The translations under genes were made by a program, and so were the position numbers. Of a stretch of DNA of 64,000 bases, positions 47,701 to 56,106 are shown one piece after another (the stretch's first letter is position 1; each line of letters starts with the position of its first letter). The DNA comes from Chryseobacterium ginsenosidimutans (lineage in GTDB: Bacteria; Bacteroidota; Bacteroidia; Flavobacteriales; Weeksellaceae). The notes below the pieces were generated by a model that saw only the letters and a list, made by a program, of their open reading frames with translations, searched no databases and was not told where the DNA came from. Location of the stretch: positions 1,922,001-1,986,000 of the forward strand of contig NZ_JANUCO010000001.1 in NCBI RefSeq assembly GCF_024807225.1, given 5' to 3'.

Positions 47701-48428
47701 TCGCAAAAGAAGGTGCAATTGTAAGCAGTTTGCCTTTAATCAATATCAATCACCAATTGCTGGATGAAAGTATTGATGCGTGGGTGGAAGAAATTAAAAC
47801 TTCTCAGATTTTGGCATTTTCAGGAGGTTTCTCTGCGGGTGATGAACCGGATGGTTCTGCAAAATTCATCGTAAATGTGTTGAAAAACGAGAAGATGAAA
47901 AATGCCGTTCACGAATTGTTGGACAGAGACGGAATGATTATCGGAATCTGTAACGGTTTCCAGGCTTTGGTAAAATCTGGATTGTTGCCTTACGGAAGAA
48001 TCAAAGATTTAGATGAAAATTCTCCTACTTTGGCTCACAATGCGATCAGAAGACACATTTCTCAGATGGTCAACGTGAAAGTATTAAACGATGAATCGCC
48101 TTGGTTAAAAGGAATGAAAGGACAAGTGTTCACGATTCCGATTTCTCATGGTGAAGGTCGTTTTATGGCTTCAGAAGAGGAAATTCAGAAGTTGTACGAA
48201 AACGGACAGATTGCAACGCAATACTTAGATTTAGATGGAAACATCGCTCACGGAATGCCGTTCAATCCAAATAATTCATTGTTCGGAATTGAAGGAATTA
48301 CAAGTCCGTGTGGTAAAATCTACGGTAGAATGGGACACCCGGAACGTTTTGCAGAAGGGTTGATGAAAAACATTCCAACTGCGAATTATCACAATATATT
48401 TAAAAATGGAGTGGAATACTTCAAATAA
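44733..48428 (+). CDS. purL: Phosphoribosylformylglycinamidine synthase, large single-chain form
   Basis: ATP-dependent amidation of FGAR in purine synthesis. The 1231-residue single chain combines the PurS-like N-terminal region, two PurM-like halves (SDHCRHTTFETEL, NETHNHPTEIEPFGGAST, RRFMEVG-like region, GGKDSMSGT) and a C-terminal class I glutaminase with Cys near residue 1072 in GICNGFQAL and HGEGRF. A hinge before the glutaminase holds a repeat-derived stretch LESRISKLES, encoded by tandem CTCGAAT units at 47481-47508. The gene ends beside a hairpin that overlaps the next gene's start. Confidence 0.96.
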   Translation: MSNNKRIFVEKRGIFDVESPKIFDEVKAVVPSIQSVKVYNVYDIFGLNDGEFEKVVNSTFVDPVTDILHEEDPAKGICFAMEFLPGQYDQRADSAQQCIALLTGNEKSKVRSGKLIEFEGVSEADLAKIKDLLINKVESQQKDLSVFDFPADEIPSKVLIHENFINFDDAQLEDFFNNHGFALGLDDLKFIQEYFKTEKRNPTETELKVLDTYWSDHCRHTTFETELSNIEFEGQFKHTLETIFNDYIEKRKFLGRELKPISLMDLATVCGRYFHKTGNLDNLVVSDEINACTIQIEAEYDGKKEPWYLLFKNETHNHPTEIEPFGGASTCLGGAIRDPLSGRSYVFQAMRLTGAADVLEPVDKTLPGKLPQKTITKQAANGYSSYGNQIGLATTMVSEIYDEGYKAKRMEVGFVTGAVPVDWVRREKPEAGDSIIILGGATGRDGVGGASGSSKEQDETSIHTMSSEVQKGNAVEERKIQRLFRNPEVTRLIKKSNDFGAGGVSVAIGEIADSLEVNLDVLPLKYEGLNGTELAISESQERMAVVVEPKDKEQFIKFCEAENIVAVEVAKVTDSGRMQMFWKGDKIVDLSREFLDTNGCSKSQEVKITHLNEVKEETQSFNEENFLKILGDKNVASQKGLLEMFDSSIGATTVAMPLGGKYQQTLMEGSVQTLPIIGAKNIETVSLASWGFDAEISKQNSLLGASYAVVESVAKIVAMGGDYKNIRFSFQEYFEKLGQNPEKWGKPLASLLGAYDAQVNFGLAAIGGKDSMSGTYQDLNVPPTLISFACANGQKSTIISPEFKNEGNKVYFFNHIAQENGLPNYDALKAVFELIFENIKTGKIVSVKTIKEGGVAVALAKMSFGNRLGAEITVDENVLLTKNIGSLIIESKEELSSTNLQLIGEVKDSGMLKINNLESRISKLESANTSTFENLFPTVEKEKITVEIDEKLNSINPRNIIIKKHGIAQPKVFAPVFPGTNCEYDTLNAFAKEGAIVSSLPLININHQLLDESIDAWVEEIKTSQILAFSGGFSAGDEPDGSAKFIVNVLKNEKMKNAVHELLDRDGMIIGICNGFQALVKSGLLPYGRIKDLDENSPTLAHNAIRRHISQMVNVKVLNDESPWLKGMKGQVFTIPISHGEGRFMASEEEIQKLYENGQIATQYLDLDGNIAHGMPFNPNNSLFGIEGITSPCGKIYGRMGHPERFAEGLMKNIPTANYHNIFKNGVEYFK

Positions 48429-48438
48429 AAATAAAAAG

Positions 48439-48470
48439 AAAATGACTGTCATTAATGGCAGTCATTTTTC
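48439..48470 (+). terminator. purL terminator hairpin overlapping the barstar-like start codon
   Basis: AAAATGACTG pairs with CAGTCATTTTT around TCATTAATGG, followed by T residues. The ATG of the next gene (48442) is inside the left arm. Confidence 0.7.
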
Positions 48471-48822
48471 AAATCTGGAAGGTTTCTATGAAGAAATTTC
48501 CCAACTTTTCATGAAAGATGAAGATTGGAAAGTCGGGACTTTGGATGGCTTCGATGATATTTTGTACGGTGGTTTTGGGGTGTTTGAAGACAATGAAGAA
48601 ATTGAAATTATTTGGAAAGATTCTCAGAAATCAAAAGAAGATTTAGGCTTTAATTTAACCAAAGAATTTTACGAAAATAAAATCAGACAAGGAAAACCTT
48701 TCAACGTAGAATTAATTCAACAAAAACTGGATGAATTAATTGACGGAAACGGACAAACCTTATTTGAAATTTTAATTGAAATTATAGAATCGCATAAAAA
48801 TATTACATTAACTTTGGAGTGA
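48442..48822 (+). CDS. Barstar-family protein
   Basis: Barstar inhibits the ribonuclease barnase. This 126-residue protein opens TVINGSHFSNLEGFYEEISQ, the barstar helix-strand pattern. WKVGTLDGFDDILYGGFG has the conserved Asp-rich inhibitory loop, and the C-terminal helix precedes ITLTLE. The start at 48442 is preferred over an upstream in-frame codon inside purL. No barnase or toxin gene is adjacent, so the partner, if any, lies elsewhere. The first eight codons are part of a terminator-like hairpin. It is unclear whether it is co-transcribed with purL. Confidence 0.75.
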   Translation: MTVINGSHFSNLEGFYEEISQLFMKDEDWKVGTLDGFDDILYGGFGVFEDNEEIEIIWKDSQKSKEDLGFNLTKEFYENKIRQGKPFNVELIQQKLDELIDGNGQTLFEILIEIIESHKNITLTLE

Positions 48823-48828
48823 TTTTTA

Positions 48829-48905
48829 AACACAAATAGCCCTAATTTTTTCACAAATAACACAAATATCTGTGCAAATCCGTGAAATCTGTGGGATAAA
48901 AAACA
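48829..48905. repeat. CACAAAT/CACAGATT-type intergenic repeat
   Basis: Contains ACACAAATAGCCCTAATTTT, ACACAAATATCTGTGC and AATCCGTGAAATCTGTGGG. The reverse complement matches 33728-33782 and 34007-34044, and a shorter piece lies near 62545-62578. 48906-49014 also holds a TGTCGAAGCATCTTG repeat-like segment (48947-48961) and nothing else evident. Confidence 0.6.
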
Positions 48906-49014
48906 GGTTTAAATCAATTAGGAAACTGACATGTCATGTTAAGCTTGTCGAAGCATCTTGTAATTCTTAAAATCTTAATTATTCAATTAATTTTATATAA
49001 AAACCAATCTATCA

Positions 49015-49347
49015 ATGCCCAATTTATTTTCCTACGGAACTTTACAAAAAGAGCAGGTTCAGATCGAAACCTTCGGAAGACTTTTACAAGGAGAAAAAAA
49101 TGTTCTTACAGGTTATAAACTTGAAATGTTAGAAATCACCGATCCTGAAGTGTTGAGAAAAAGCAATCAAAAATATCATCCGATTTTAGTATTTTCAGGA
49201 AATATTGAGGATGAAGTAGAAGGCATTTTATTTAATGTGTCTGACGAAGAAATTCTTCAGGCTGATGAATATGAAGTGGATGATTATAAAAGAATTGAAA
49301 CAACTTTTAAGTCTGGAAAATCCGGATTTATATATGTAAGAAAATAG
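49015..49347 (+). CDS. Gamma-glutamylcyclotransferase-like (AIG2/GGCT fold) protein
   Basis: A 110-residue protein starting MPNLFSYGTLQKEQVQ, the YGTL nucleotide- or substrate-loop hallmark of the GGCT/AIG2 family. DEEILQADEYEVDDYKRIE carries the conserved Glu at the catalytic position. Members cyclise gamma-glutamyl peptides, but the family is broad and activity is not assured. It may connect to glutathione-type peptide turnover along with ggt, though they are far apart. A strong bidirectional terminator follows. Confidence 0.82.
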   Translation: MPNLFSYGTLQKEQVQIETFGRLLQGEKNVLTGYKLEMLEITDPEVLRKSNQKYHPILVFSGNIEDEVEGILFNVSDEEILQADEYEVDDYKRIETTFKSGKSGFIYVRK

Positions 49348-49361
49348 TTTTAATCTCATAT

Positions 49362-49403
49362 AAAAAAAAGAGTCTGTCAACAATTGTCGACAGACTCTTT
49401 TTT
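49362..49403. terminator. Bidirectional terminator between convergent genes
   Basis: AAAAAGAGTCTGTC pairs with GACAGACTCTTTTT around AACAATTGTC. The flanking A and T runs let it work for both strands. Confidence 0.9.
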
Positions 49404-49421
49404 TAGACACAATTTTTAGTT

Positions 49422-49973
49422 TTATTGTACAAAAATCCATAAATCGCCACCAATCATATAAGCCTTTGCGGCAAAATCGTAAGGTGTACCTCCCGCTGTA
49501 GTACCACTTCCTGTCAACACATCGGGAATACCTGTACAAGGCTGATGAATTCCTATAGATCCACCCATTCCGGGTATAGATTGACTAGGATTATTGGGTT
49601 CTCTAAGTTGAAATTTCATATAAGTCCAACGTTGATTATCTGCTATACTTTGAGGGATTTGGTTAGGTAAAAGATAGCTTCCATTATACCACGAATCAAT
49701 GGGATAAGGATGTCCTGATGAAGTATCGGACGATGTATATGTTGCATATTTTGTCTCTCCTCCAGGAGGTAAAGGTATCGAAGGACCTAAAGCCTGGAAA
49801 TCAGGATAACAGGTATTTGGATCCATCGTGAAAAGTGTATAATGGAGATCTAAGCTGTGATTATAATCAAAGTTTATAATGTGTACATTTTCCTCACCCG
49901 TGACTGGATTGTTTTGAGCAAAAGAAAATGTTCCTAAACTTAAGCCAATAATGATGGTTAATATTTTTTTCAT
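49422..49973 (-). CDS. Secreted protein of unknown function
   Basis: A 183-residue protein with a clear signal peptide (about 1-19, ending FSFAQ). The mature part is rich in Tyr, Pro, Gly and Ser and has two Cys that could form a disulfide (NTCYPDF and QPCTGIP). The tail IGGDLWIFVQ looks like a terminal strand, so a single beta-sandwich domain is plausible. It starts two bases before the end of the upstream lipoprotein gene's region and is likely co-transcribed with it. No function assigned. Confidence 0.65.
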   Translation of the reverse strand: MKKILTIIIGLSLGTFSFAQNNPVTGEENVHIINFDYNHSLDLHYTLFTMDPNTCYPDFQALGPSIPLPPGGETKYATYTSSDTSSGHPYPIDSWYNGSYLLPNQIPQSIADNQRWTYMKFQLREPNNPSQSIPGMGGSIGIHQPCTGIPDVLTGSGTTAGGTPYDFAAKAYMIGGDLWIFVQ

Positions 49974-49975
49974 GA

Positions 49976-50350
49976 TTATTTAAATTTTGAATTTTGATTA
50001 ATTTGGTCAAGTTTTGCGTTGTAGATTTTTACCGCCCATGTTAGGATTTTATCGCGATCTCCTTCAGTTGTTTTTGAGATTTCTTTTTCTTTTACTCCCG
50101 TTGATTTTATTAATTCTATTGCTGAAGGAATAAGGATATCCTTACGTCTGTCACTTAATTCAAGAGATTTTCGGTTTTTCATCTCTTCCGGAGTCTCGCG
50201 GTTTTCAGGACTTTCTAAGCTTTTGATAGATTTTTCAAAATTCAGAACTTCTTCACTTTTTGTGGTGCTCATCGGATTGATTGTCGATGATTCGGTAGTG
50301 CACGAAATGAATCCTGCCAGTAAAATGGCATAGAGTAATTTGATTTTCAT
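49976..50350 (-). CDS. Small lipoprotein of unknown function
   Basis: I take the ATG at 50350 (MKIKLLYAILLAGFISCTTE), a textbook lipobox with Cys17. The upstream in-frame start adds nine residues that spoil the signal peptide. The mature part is highly charged (ESPENRETPEEMKNRKSLEL) and helical. It ends two bases before the following secreted-protein gene starts, so the two form a small operon; they may form a pair in the envelope. Composition suggests a helical partner or inhibitor, but no family is recognised. Confidence 0.65.
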   Translation of the reverse strand: MKIKLLYAILLAGFISCTTESSTINPMSTTKSEEVLNFEKSIKSLESPENRETPEEMKNRKSLELSDRRKDILIPSAIELIKSTGVKEKEISKTTEGDRDKILTWAVKIYNAKLDQINQNSKFK

Positions 50351-50497
50351 ATTATTAATTTGTTGATTGTAAAACAAATATATAGAAAATTATTATATCA
50401 TAATGTAGTGATAAATATTTTTTAAATATAAATGTTGAATTTGTGGTATTTTTTACTTAAAAAAAACTCTATTTAATGTAATTTTTGAATGGAAATT

Positions 50498-50866
50498 TTA
50501 GAATAATGATATTTCGGAAACATATTTCCAATACACCAAAATCCCTACGACAACCGACAAAATCGCCATCAAAATAACAGCTCCTGCAGCAATATCTTTA
50601 ATAAAACCAATCCTTTTATCAAATTCAGGTTGAATGATGTCACAGATCTTTTCAATCGCGGTATTGAAAATTTCGGCACTTAAAACCCCAAAAGAAACCA
50701 TTAAAACTAAAATGGTATCAATCGTTGAAAGTTTTAAATAAAAAATAAGAAAGAGATTAACAAAAAACGCCAAAAGCTCAAGCTGAAAATTTCTTTCACT
50801 TTTAATCATCAGGAAAACACCTCGGAAAGCATTAAAAAAACTCTTATGAATGGGTGGTTTTCGCAT
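50498..50866 (-). CDS. Prokaryotic diacylglycerol kinase/undecaprenol kinase family protein
   Basis: A 122-residue membrane protein with three helices, the standard size of the small trimeric kinase. SAEIFNTAIEKICDII and FDKRIGFIKDIAAGAVIL carry the conserved Glu, Asn and Asp residues of the active site. The N-terminal amphipathic part SFFNAFRGVFLMIKSERNF is also typical. It phosphorylates undecaprenol or diacylglycerol in the inner membrane. Unrelated in fold to the lipid kinase at 27516. Monocistronic. Confidence 0.88.
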   Translation of the reverse strand: MRKPPIHKSFFNAFRGVFLMIKSERNFQLELLAFFVNLFLIFYLKLSTIDTILVLMVSFGVLSAEIFNTAIEKICDIIQPEFDKRIGFIKDIAAGAVILMAILSVVVGILVYWKYVSEISLF

Positions 50867-51039
50867 TGTGAAAAGATTATTTACAAATATAATTATTTGC
50901 TTGAAGAAAATCCCTATCTTTAGTCCATTATGATATTTTCGGATGTCAGAAAAAATGGAGTGGAAGTGGTTACAAAATTCTTTTGATCGTTTTGTTAATA
51001 ACTCTCAGGATTATTCTTTTCCATCTATTTACTATTTAT

Positions 51040-51047
51040 TATATTTG
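51040..51047 (+). promoter_or_regulatory. dnaN promoter -7 element
   Basis: TATATTTG, a perfect TAnnTTTG, 21 bases before the dnaN ATG. Confidence 0.55.
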
Positions 51048-51068
51048 TAAAAATTTATTTTTAAATCT

Positions 51069-52199
51069 ATGAAATTTATTATTTCAAGTGGTGAACTGCA
51101 GAAGGCTTTGCAAACTGTAAGTGGCGTAATATCAAGCTCTCAATCGAGACCGATTTTAGAAAACTATCTTTTTGAATTAGACGGAAACATTGTTACCATT
51201 ACAGCATCCGATGGGGAGACGACTCTTGTGACGACTCTTGATGTGAAGTCTGATGATTCAGGGAAATTTGCTGTTCCGGCTAAGATTTTTCAGGATTTTA
51301 TCAAGACTTACGGAGAACAGCCTTTAACATTGGCGGTGAAAGATAATGCGGAAGGAACGGGAAGTCAGCTTGAGATTTTAGATGAAAAAGATAACTTTGC
51401 GGTGGCATTAGACAACGCAGATGATTATCCGGATTTGCCGGAATTTGACGCTTCTCAAAGTGTTACAATGCCTGCAGGAGTTTTATCTGAAGCTCTTACC
51501 AATACGCTTTTTGCAACAAGTAACGATTCTCTTCGTCCGGTAATGACAGGAGTTTTGTTCCAGTTTGGAGAAAATGAAACCAACTTTGTTTCTACAGATT
51601 CTCACAGATTGGTGGTGTACAAAAGAATGGATTTGATGAACGCCGAACCGATGGAATTCATCATGCCTAAAAAACCTTTGAATATTTTCAAAAATATTTT
51701 AGCAAGTTCAAATGAAGACGTTAAGATCGACTTCAACGAGAATATGGCTAAATTTACTTTTGGTAAACATATCTGGATCTGTAGATTGATCGACGGAAAA
51801 TATCCAAACTATACAGCGGTAATCCCTAAGGAAAACCCGAATGTATTGACAATCAACAGGAATCTTTTATTAGGAGCAATTAAAAGAGCTTCTATCATGT
51901 CTAATAAATCTACTAATCAAGTACGATTTAAGCTGTCTGCAAATATTCTTCACCTTCATGCGGAAGATACGGAATATGCAAACAAAGCAGACATGCAGAT
52001 TCCTTGTGACTATAACGGAGAAGACATCAACATCGGGTTTAGCTCTAAATTCTTAACGGAAATGTTGACAATTCTTGGGTCAGACGATATCACAATGAAA
52101 ATGTCTCAGCCAAACAGACCGGGAATTATTGAACCTCTTGATGGTCTTGAAGAAAACGAAAATATCTTAATGTTATCAATGCCTGTAATAGGATTGTAA
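51069..52199 (+). CDS. dnaN: DNA polymerase III sliding clamp (beta subunit)
   Basis: Ring-shaped processivity clamp. The 376-residue protein has three repeats of the clamp fold: MKFIISSGELQKALQTVSGV at the start, LRPVMTGVLFQFGENET and the FVSTDSHRLVVYK segment in the middle, and NKADMQIPCDYNGEDINIGF near the end. It ends LMLSMPVIGL, as clamps do. Length is normal. It is not beside dnaA or recF here, which is common in Bacteroidota. A hairpin terminator follows at 52222-52252. Confidence 0.96.
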   Translation: MKFIISSGELQKALQTVSGVISSSQSRPILENYLFELDGNIVTITASDGETTLVTTLDVKSDDSGKFAVPAKIFQDFIKTYGEQPLTLAVKDNAEGTGSQLEILDEKDNFAVALDNADDYPDLPEFDASQSVTMPAGVLSEALTNTLFATSNDSLRPVMTGVLFQFGENETNFVSTDSHRLVVYKRMDLMNAEPMEFIMPKKPLNIFKNILASSNEDVKIDFNENMAKFTFGKHIWICRLIDGKYPNYTAVIPKENPNVLTINRNLLLGAIKRASIMSNKSTNQVRFKLSANILHLHAEDTEYANKADMQIPCDYNGEDINIGFSSKFLTEMLTILGSDDITMKMSQPNRPGIIEPLDGLEENENILMLSMPVIGL

Positions 52200-52221
52200 T
52201 ATTAATTTAGATAAATATAGT

Positions 52222-52252
52222 AAAGAGGTTTTGATTTTTCAAAATCTCTTTT
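52222..52252 (+). terminator. Terminator after dnaN
   Basis: AAAGAGGTTTTGA pairs with TCAAAATCTCTTT (one G-U), followed by TG and a T-rich run. The remainder to 52438 holds no gene; a promoter-like GACATTTG lies near 52391. Confidence 0.75.
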
Positions 52253-52438
52253 GCTTTTCATTAAAAATTCTTTTGCAGCTTCATCTGTGAAATCGGAGGG
52301 GAGAAAAATCCACTCAATCCAAGAAAAAGATTTTAATAAAACTATTTGTTTTAAGAGAGTTAAAAATTTCTGTATTTCTCAAAAAAACACGACATTTGTA
52401 GCGCGAAAAATTCAAGTAAAATTTTCAAAATAGATTAA

Positions 52439-54841
52439 ATGAAAATATCAAACAACTGGCTTAAAGACTATATCAAAACAGAATTAAAAACTGAAAGAAT
52501 CGGTGAGTTTCTTACAGATATAGGTCTTGAGGTTGAAGGGATAGAAAAATTTGAAAGCATAAAGGGCAGCCTGGAAGGAATTGTTGTAGGTAAGGTTTTG
52601 ACTTGCGAAAAACATCCGAATGCAGACAAATTGAAAAAAACAACGGTAGATGTAGGAAACGGAAAGGTATTGAACATCGTTTGTGGAGCTCCCAATGTAG
52701 AAGCCGGACAAACTGTTCCTGTAGCTGTTGTTGGAACTAAAATCTATGATAAAACCGGAAACTTTTTTGAAATCAAAGAAGCAAAAATCAGAAGTGAGAT
52801 TTCTCAGGGGATGATTTGCGCTGAAGATGAGCTTGGTCTAAGTGATGATCACGGCGGAATCATGGTTTTGGATGAAGAAAAGTATGAGGTTGGAAAAAAT
52901 TTCGCTGATTATTTTGAGCTGACTAACGATGAGGTTTTGGAAATCGGATTAACGCCAAACAGAACCGACGCAATGTCTCATTACGGTGTTGCAAGAGATT
53001 TGTACGCTTATCTTTTAACAAACAAGCAAAAATCTGAGTTTGAAAAAGTGTCTTCTGTTGTTTTGAATAACGAAGGTTCTCATGATTTCAAATTAGAGGT
53101 TGAAGACGCAGAGCTTTGCCCAAGATACATCGGAGCGGTGATTGAAGATGTGAAAGTGGCAGATTCTCCGGCTTGGCTGAAAGACAGATTGAAAGCAATC
53201 GGATTAAGTCCGATTAATAATGTTGTAGATATTACCAACTATATTCTTCATGGTTTCGGACAGCCGCTTCACGCTTTTGATGCAGATAAAATTGCAGACA
53301 AAACTGTGAAAGTAGGAACCGTAAAAGAAGGAACAAAATTCACGACTTTGGATGGTGTTGAAAGAACTTTGAACGGTTCTGAGATCATGATTAAAGACGG
53401 AAAAGATAACCCGATGTGTATTGCCGGAGTTTTCGGTGGTGCAAATTCTGGAGTTTCTGCAGAAACAAAAACTATTTTCCTGGAAAGTGCTTATTTCAAT
53501 CCGGTTGCGGTAAGAAAAGGAGCGAAATTCCATGGATTGAATACGGATGCTTCTTTCAGATTCGAAAGAGGTGTTGACCCGAATATTACAAGAACAGCAA
53601 TTACTCACGCCATTAAAATGATTCAGGAATTGGCTGAAGGGAAGTTGGTAGGAGAGCTGTTGGAAGAATATCCGAAGAAAATCGAAGACAATTATGTGAT
53701 CATCAGATTCTCAAAAATCGAACAGATTTTAGGAACAAAAATTCACAGAGAGAAAGTAAAGGAAATTTTAAAGGCGTTGGAAATTCAGGTTTTAAATGAA
53801 ATTCAAAACGGTTTGGAAATCTCTGTTCCGGCTTACAGAGCGGATGTAACGAGAGAAATTGACGTTATTGAAGAGATCTTAAGAATCTACGGATACAATA
53901 AAATTGATGCTCCACAAAAGATTTCGTTTACGCCAGTAAAATTGAGCGCTCAAGATCAGGATGAATTAGAAAACAACTGGGCAAGAACTTTACAAAGCCT
54001 TGGTTTCAACGAAGTGATGAACAATTCATTAACTTCTGTAAAAGATGAAACGGATGCTGTAAAATTATTAAATCCTTTAAGCAACGATTTAGCATTCATG
54101 AGAAAGTCTTTATTAGAAGGGCTTTTACAAAATGCAATCTATAATATCAACAGAAAAAATCAGGATATTAAATTCTTCGAATTCGGAAAAATTTATCATA
54201 AAAAAGAAAAATACGAGGAAAGAAAGCAATTGGCGATCCTTGTTTCCGGAAGAGAAGTTGCAGAAAACTGGTTACAGCCAAAATCTGCTACAAGTTTCTA
54301 TAATTTAAAGGCTTACGTTAAAGTTATATTAGAGAAATTAGCAATCGATTATAAAGAAATGGCTTTATCTGACGAGAGATTCTCTGATGCTCTGGCTTAT
54401 GAAGCAGACGGAAAAGTCTTGGTAAGAATCGGAAAAGTGGCTCCTCAGATGTTGAAAGATTTTGACATCGATCAGGATTGTTTCTACGCAGAAATCGAGT
54501 TGGAATACGCTCAGGAATTGCGTTCTAAAAACGAACTGAAATTCAAGGATATTCCTAAATTCAACAAAATCAGAAGAGATTTGGCATTGTTGATCGATAA
54601 GAGTGTGAATTACGAAGATCTTTATCAGACAGCTAAAAAGAATAAATCTCCTTACATTAAGAATATCAATTTATTTGATGTTTATGAAGGGAAAAATCTT
54701 CCTGAAGGTAAGAAGTCTTATGCCATGAGTTTTGAGCTTTTAAATGAAGAAAAAACATTGGAAGAGAAAGAAATTACAGCAGTAATGGATTCTTTGGTTA
54801 AATCTTTCCAGAAAGAATTCAACGCTGAATTGAGAGGATAA
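52439..54841 (+). CDS. pheT: Phenylalanyl-tRNA synthetase beta subunit
   Basis: Forms the alpha2beta2 PheRS with PheS, which is not in the window. The 800-residue protein has the OB-fold tRNA-binding domain (about 40-150, VLTCEKHPNADKLKK). The B3/B4 editing domain follows (INNVVDITNYILHGFGQPLHA), then the B5 domain, the catalytic-like domain with FFEFGKIYHKK, and a C-terminal FDX-ACB anticodon domain (IPKFNKIRRDLALLIDKSV). All landmarks are in order. A terminator follows immediately. Confidence 0.96.
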   Translation: MKISNNWLKDYIKTELKTERIGEFLTDIGLEVEGIEKFESIKGSLEGIVVGKVLTCEKHPNADKLKKTTVDVGNGKVLNIVCGAPNVEAGQTVPVAVVGTKIYDKTGNFFEIKEAKIRSEISQGMICAEDELGLSDDHGGIMVLDEEKYEVGKNFADYFELTNDEVLEIGLTPNRTDAMSHYGVARDLYAYLLTNKQKSEFEKVSSVVLNNEGSHDFKLEVEDAELCPRYIGAVIEDVKVADSPAWLKDRLKAIGLSPINNVVDITNYILHGFGQPLHAFDADKIADKTVKVGTVKEGTKFTTLDGVERTLNGSEIMIKDGKDNPMCIAGVFGGANSGVSAETKTIFLESAYFNPVAVRKGAKFHGLNTDASFRFERGVDPNITRTAITHAIKMIQELAEGKLVGELLEEYPKKIEDNYVIIRFSKIEQILGTKIHREKVKEILKALEIQVLNEIQNGLEISVPAYRADVTREIDVIEEILRIYGYNKIDAPQKISFTPVKLSAQDQDELENNWARTLQSLGFNEVMNNSLTSVKDETDAVKLLNPLSNDLAFMRKSLLEGLLQNAIYNINRKNQDIKFFEFGKIYHKKEKYEERKQLAILVSGREVAENWLQPKSATSFYNLKAYVKVILEKLAIDYKEMALSDERFSDALAYEADGKVLVRIGKVAPQMLKDFDIDQDCFYAEIELEYAQELRSKNELKFKDIPKFNKIRRDLALLIDKSVNYEDLYQTAKKNKSPYIKNINLFDVYEGKNLPEGKKSYAMSFELLNEEKTLEEKEITAVMDSLVKSFQKEFNAELRG

Positions 54842-54870
54842 AAATTTAATTTTTTTGAACATACAATATA

Positions 54871-54893
54871 AACGGGCACTTGCCCGTTTTTTT
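54871..54893 (+). terminator. Terminator after pheT
   Basis: AACGGGCA (54871-54878) pairs with TGCCCGTT (54881-54888), followed by T residues. Confidence 0.9.
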
Positions 54894-54919
54894 GTTATAA
54901 AAACGATAACCCTCTCAAT

Positions 54920-55996
54920 ATGAAACTATTTGCATCGCTTGCTTTTCTGTTAGTAAGCATTTCCCTGTATTCACAATCCGATCAATTATCCGATAAAAAG
55001 CTTGTTCAATATTTTAGTGATATCAATAAAGCTGAAAATAAGATCACAGAAAATGATTTTCAGGCGGCTGAAACCTTTTATAGAAAGGCTTTTGCGGGCT
55101 ATAAAGAACCTCAAGCCAAAGATATCTATAACAGTATGCAAGTCAGTTTAAAATTGAAAAACCATGATGAAGCTTTCCTGCGTTATCAGGCTTTGAAATG
55201 TCTTGAATATCAATTTGAACCTCAGTTTTATGATGAAAATTTTTCGTTTTATAAAGCGGAAACGCCCATAAAATGTAATGTAAAATTAGATTCCGGTTAT
55301 AAAAATACATTAGATTCATTATTTACGATCGATCAGTATTACCGGAAATTGTCGGGAGGTGATAATGTAAAATATCAGAAAGAGATTACGAAAAGCGACA
55401 GTCTTATTTCAACAAAACTTTTAAAGCTAATCAGACAAAAAGGTTTCCCCAATGAATACAACATCGGATTGGCTTCAAATGATAAAAGTTTTTTCCATCA
55501 ATTTTATTTGATTATATCGCATCAGTTGGCAAAAAATACGATCGGTCCGCAAAGAATTAATTTTTCCAAAGAAATCATCAAAGGATTGAATAAAGGTAAA
55601 ATTGCTCCCGATTATGCTGCTTTTTTATTGGATGTAAACAATGGAACAAATAGTTATTCCTCTTCTTATTTTGAGATCAATCAATTTATTACAGAAAAAA
55701 CTGAAGATAAAAGCTTTAATCAGATAGAAAAATCTTTGCAACATGCAGACTGCTGCTATGTACATGAATGGTTTTCGCCCGAAAAAAGAGATAAGAAAGC
55801 TAAAAAAATGGTTGACGAAATCAACGGAAGAAGGACAAAAATAGGAATGAGTATTTTGGATGATAATCTTAAAAAGAAAATATACAGCTTAAGCAATAAA
55901 GACTTTGAACTTGCCGAAGCAGGAGTAACAGAACACTATCTTAAAGACCCTTCAGAGGTGGAAATGCTGAAGAAAAATTTAATTAAAATTAAATAA
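54920..55996 (+). CDS. Exported protein of unknown function with TPR-like N-terminus
   Basis: A 358-residue protein with a signal peptide (about residues 1-18, ending SLYSQ). The first part, KAENKITENDFQAAETFYRKAF, has the helical pattern of a tetratricopeptide-like unit. The rest is helical and Lys/Tyr/Asp-rich with two adjacent Cys (DCCYVHEWF, about residue 275). No catalytic motif is seen. Its start follows the pheT terminator by about 25 bases, so it has its own promoter. Function unknown; perhaps a periplasmic adaptor. Confidence 0.65.
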   Translation: MKLFASLAFLLVSISLYSQSDQLSDKKLVQYFSDINKAENKITENDFQAAETFYRKAFAGYKEPQAKDIYNSMQVSLKLKNHDEAFLRYQALKCLEYQFEPQFYDENFSFYKAETPIKCNVKLDSGYKNTLDSLFTIDQYYRKLSGGDNVKYQKEITKSDSLISTKLLKLIRQKGFPNEYNIGLASNDKSFFHQFYLIISHQLAKNTIGPQRINFSKEIIKGLNKGKIAPDYAAFLLDVNNGTNSYSSSYFEINQFITEKTEDKSFNQIEKSLQHADCCYVHEWFSPEKRDKKAKKMVDEINGRRTKIGMSILDDNLKKKIYSLSNKDFELAEAGVTEHYLKDPSEVEMLKKNLIKIK

Positions 55997-56106
55997 TATC
56001 GATGAAATATAGGCATAAAAATGACGATTAAATAATAATAAAATCTCCTGAAAACCGTTCAGATAATATAATTTCCGTAAATTTGATTTTAACTAAAAAG
56101 AAAAAA

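Noticed and set aside
48442..48822. Barnase-barstar toxin-antitoxin pair
   Set aside because: No ribonuclease toxin gene is adjacent; only the barstar-like protein is present.
48936..49118. 60-residue plus-strand frame before the GGCT-like gene
   Set aside because: It is built from a TGTCGAAGCATC-type repeat region and then runs out of frame through the real gene starting at 49015.
50943..51050. 35-residue reading frame upstream of dnaN
   Set aside because: It overlaps the perfect TATATTTG promoter element of dnaN, has no recognisable motif and no ribosome-binding context.
52251..52433. Possible Phe-rich leader peptide upstream of pheT
   Set aside because: No Phe codon cluster, start codon with context or terminator/antiterminator structure was found, unlike the trp leader.
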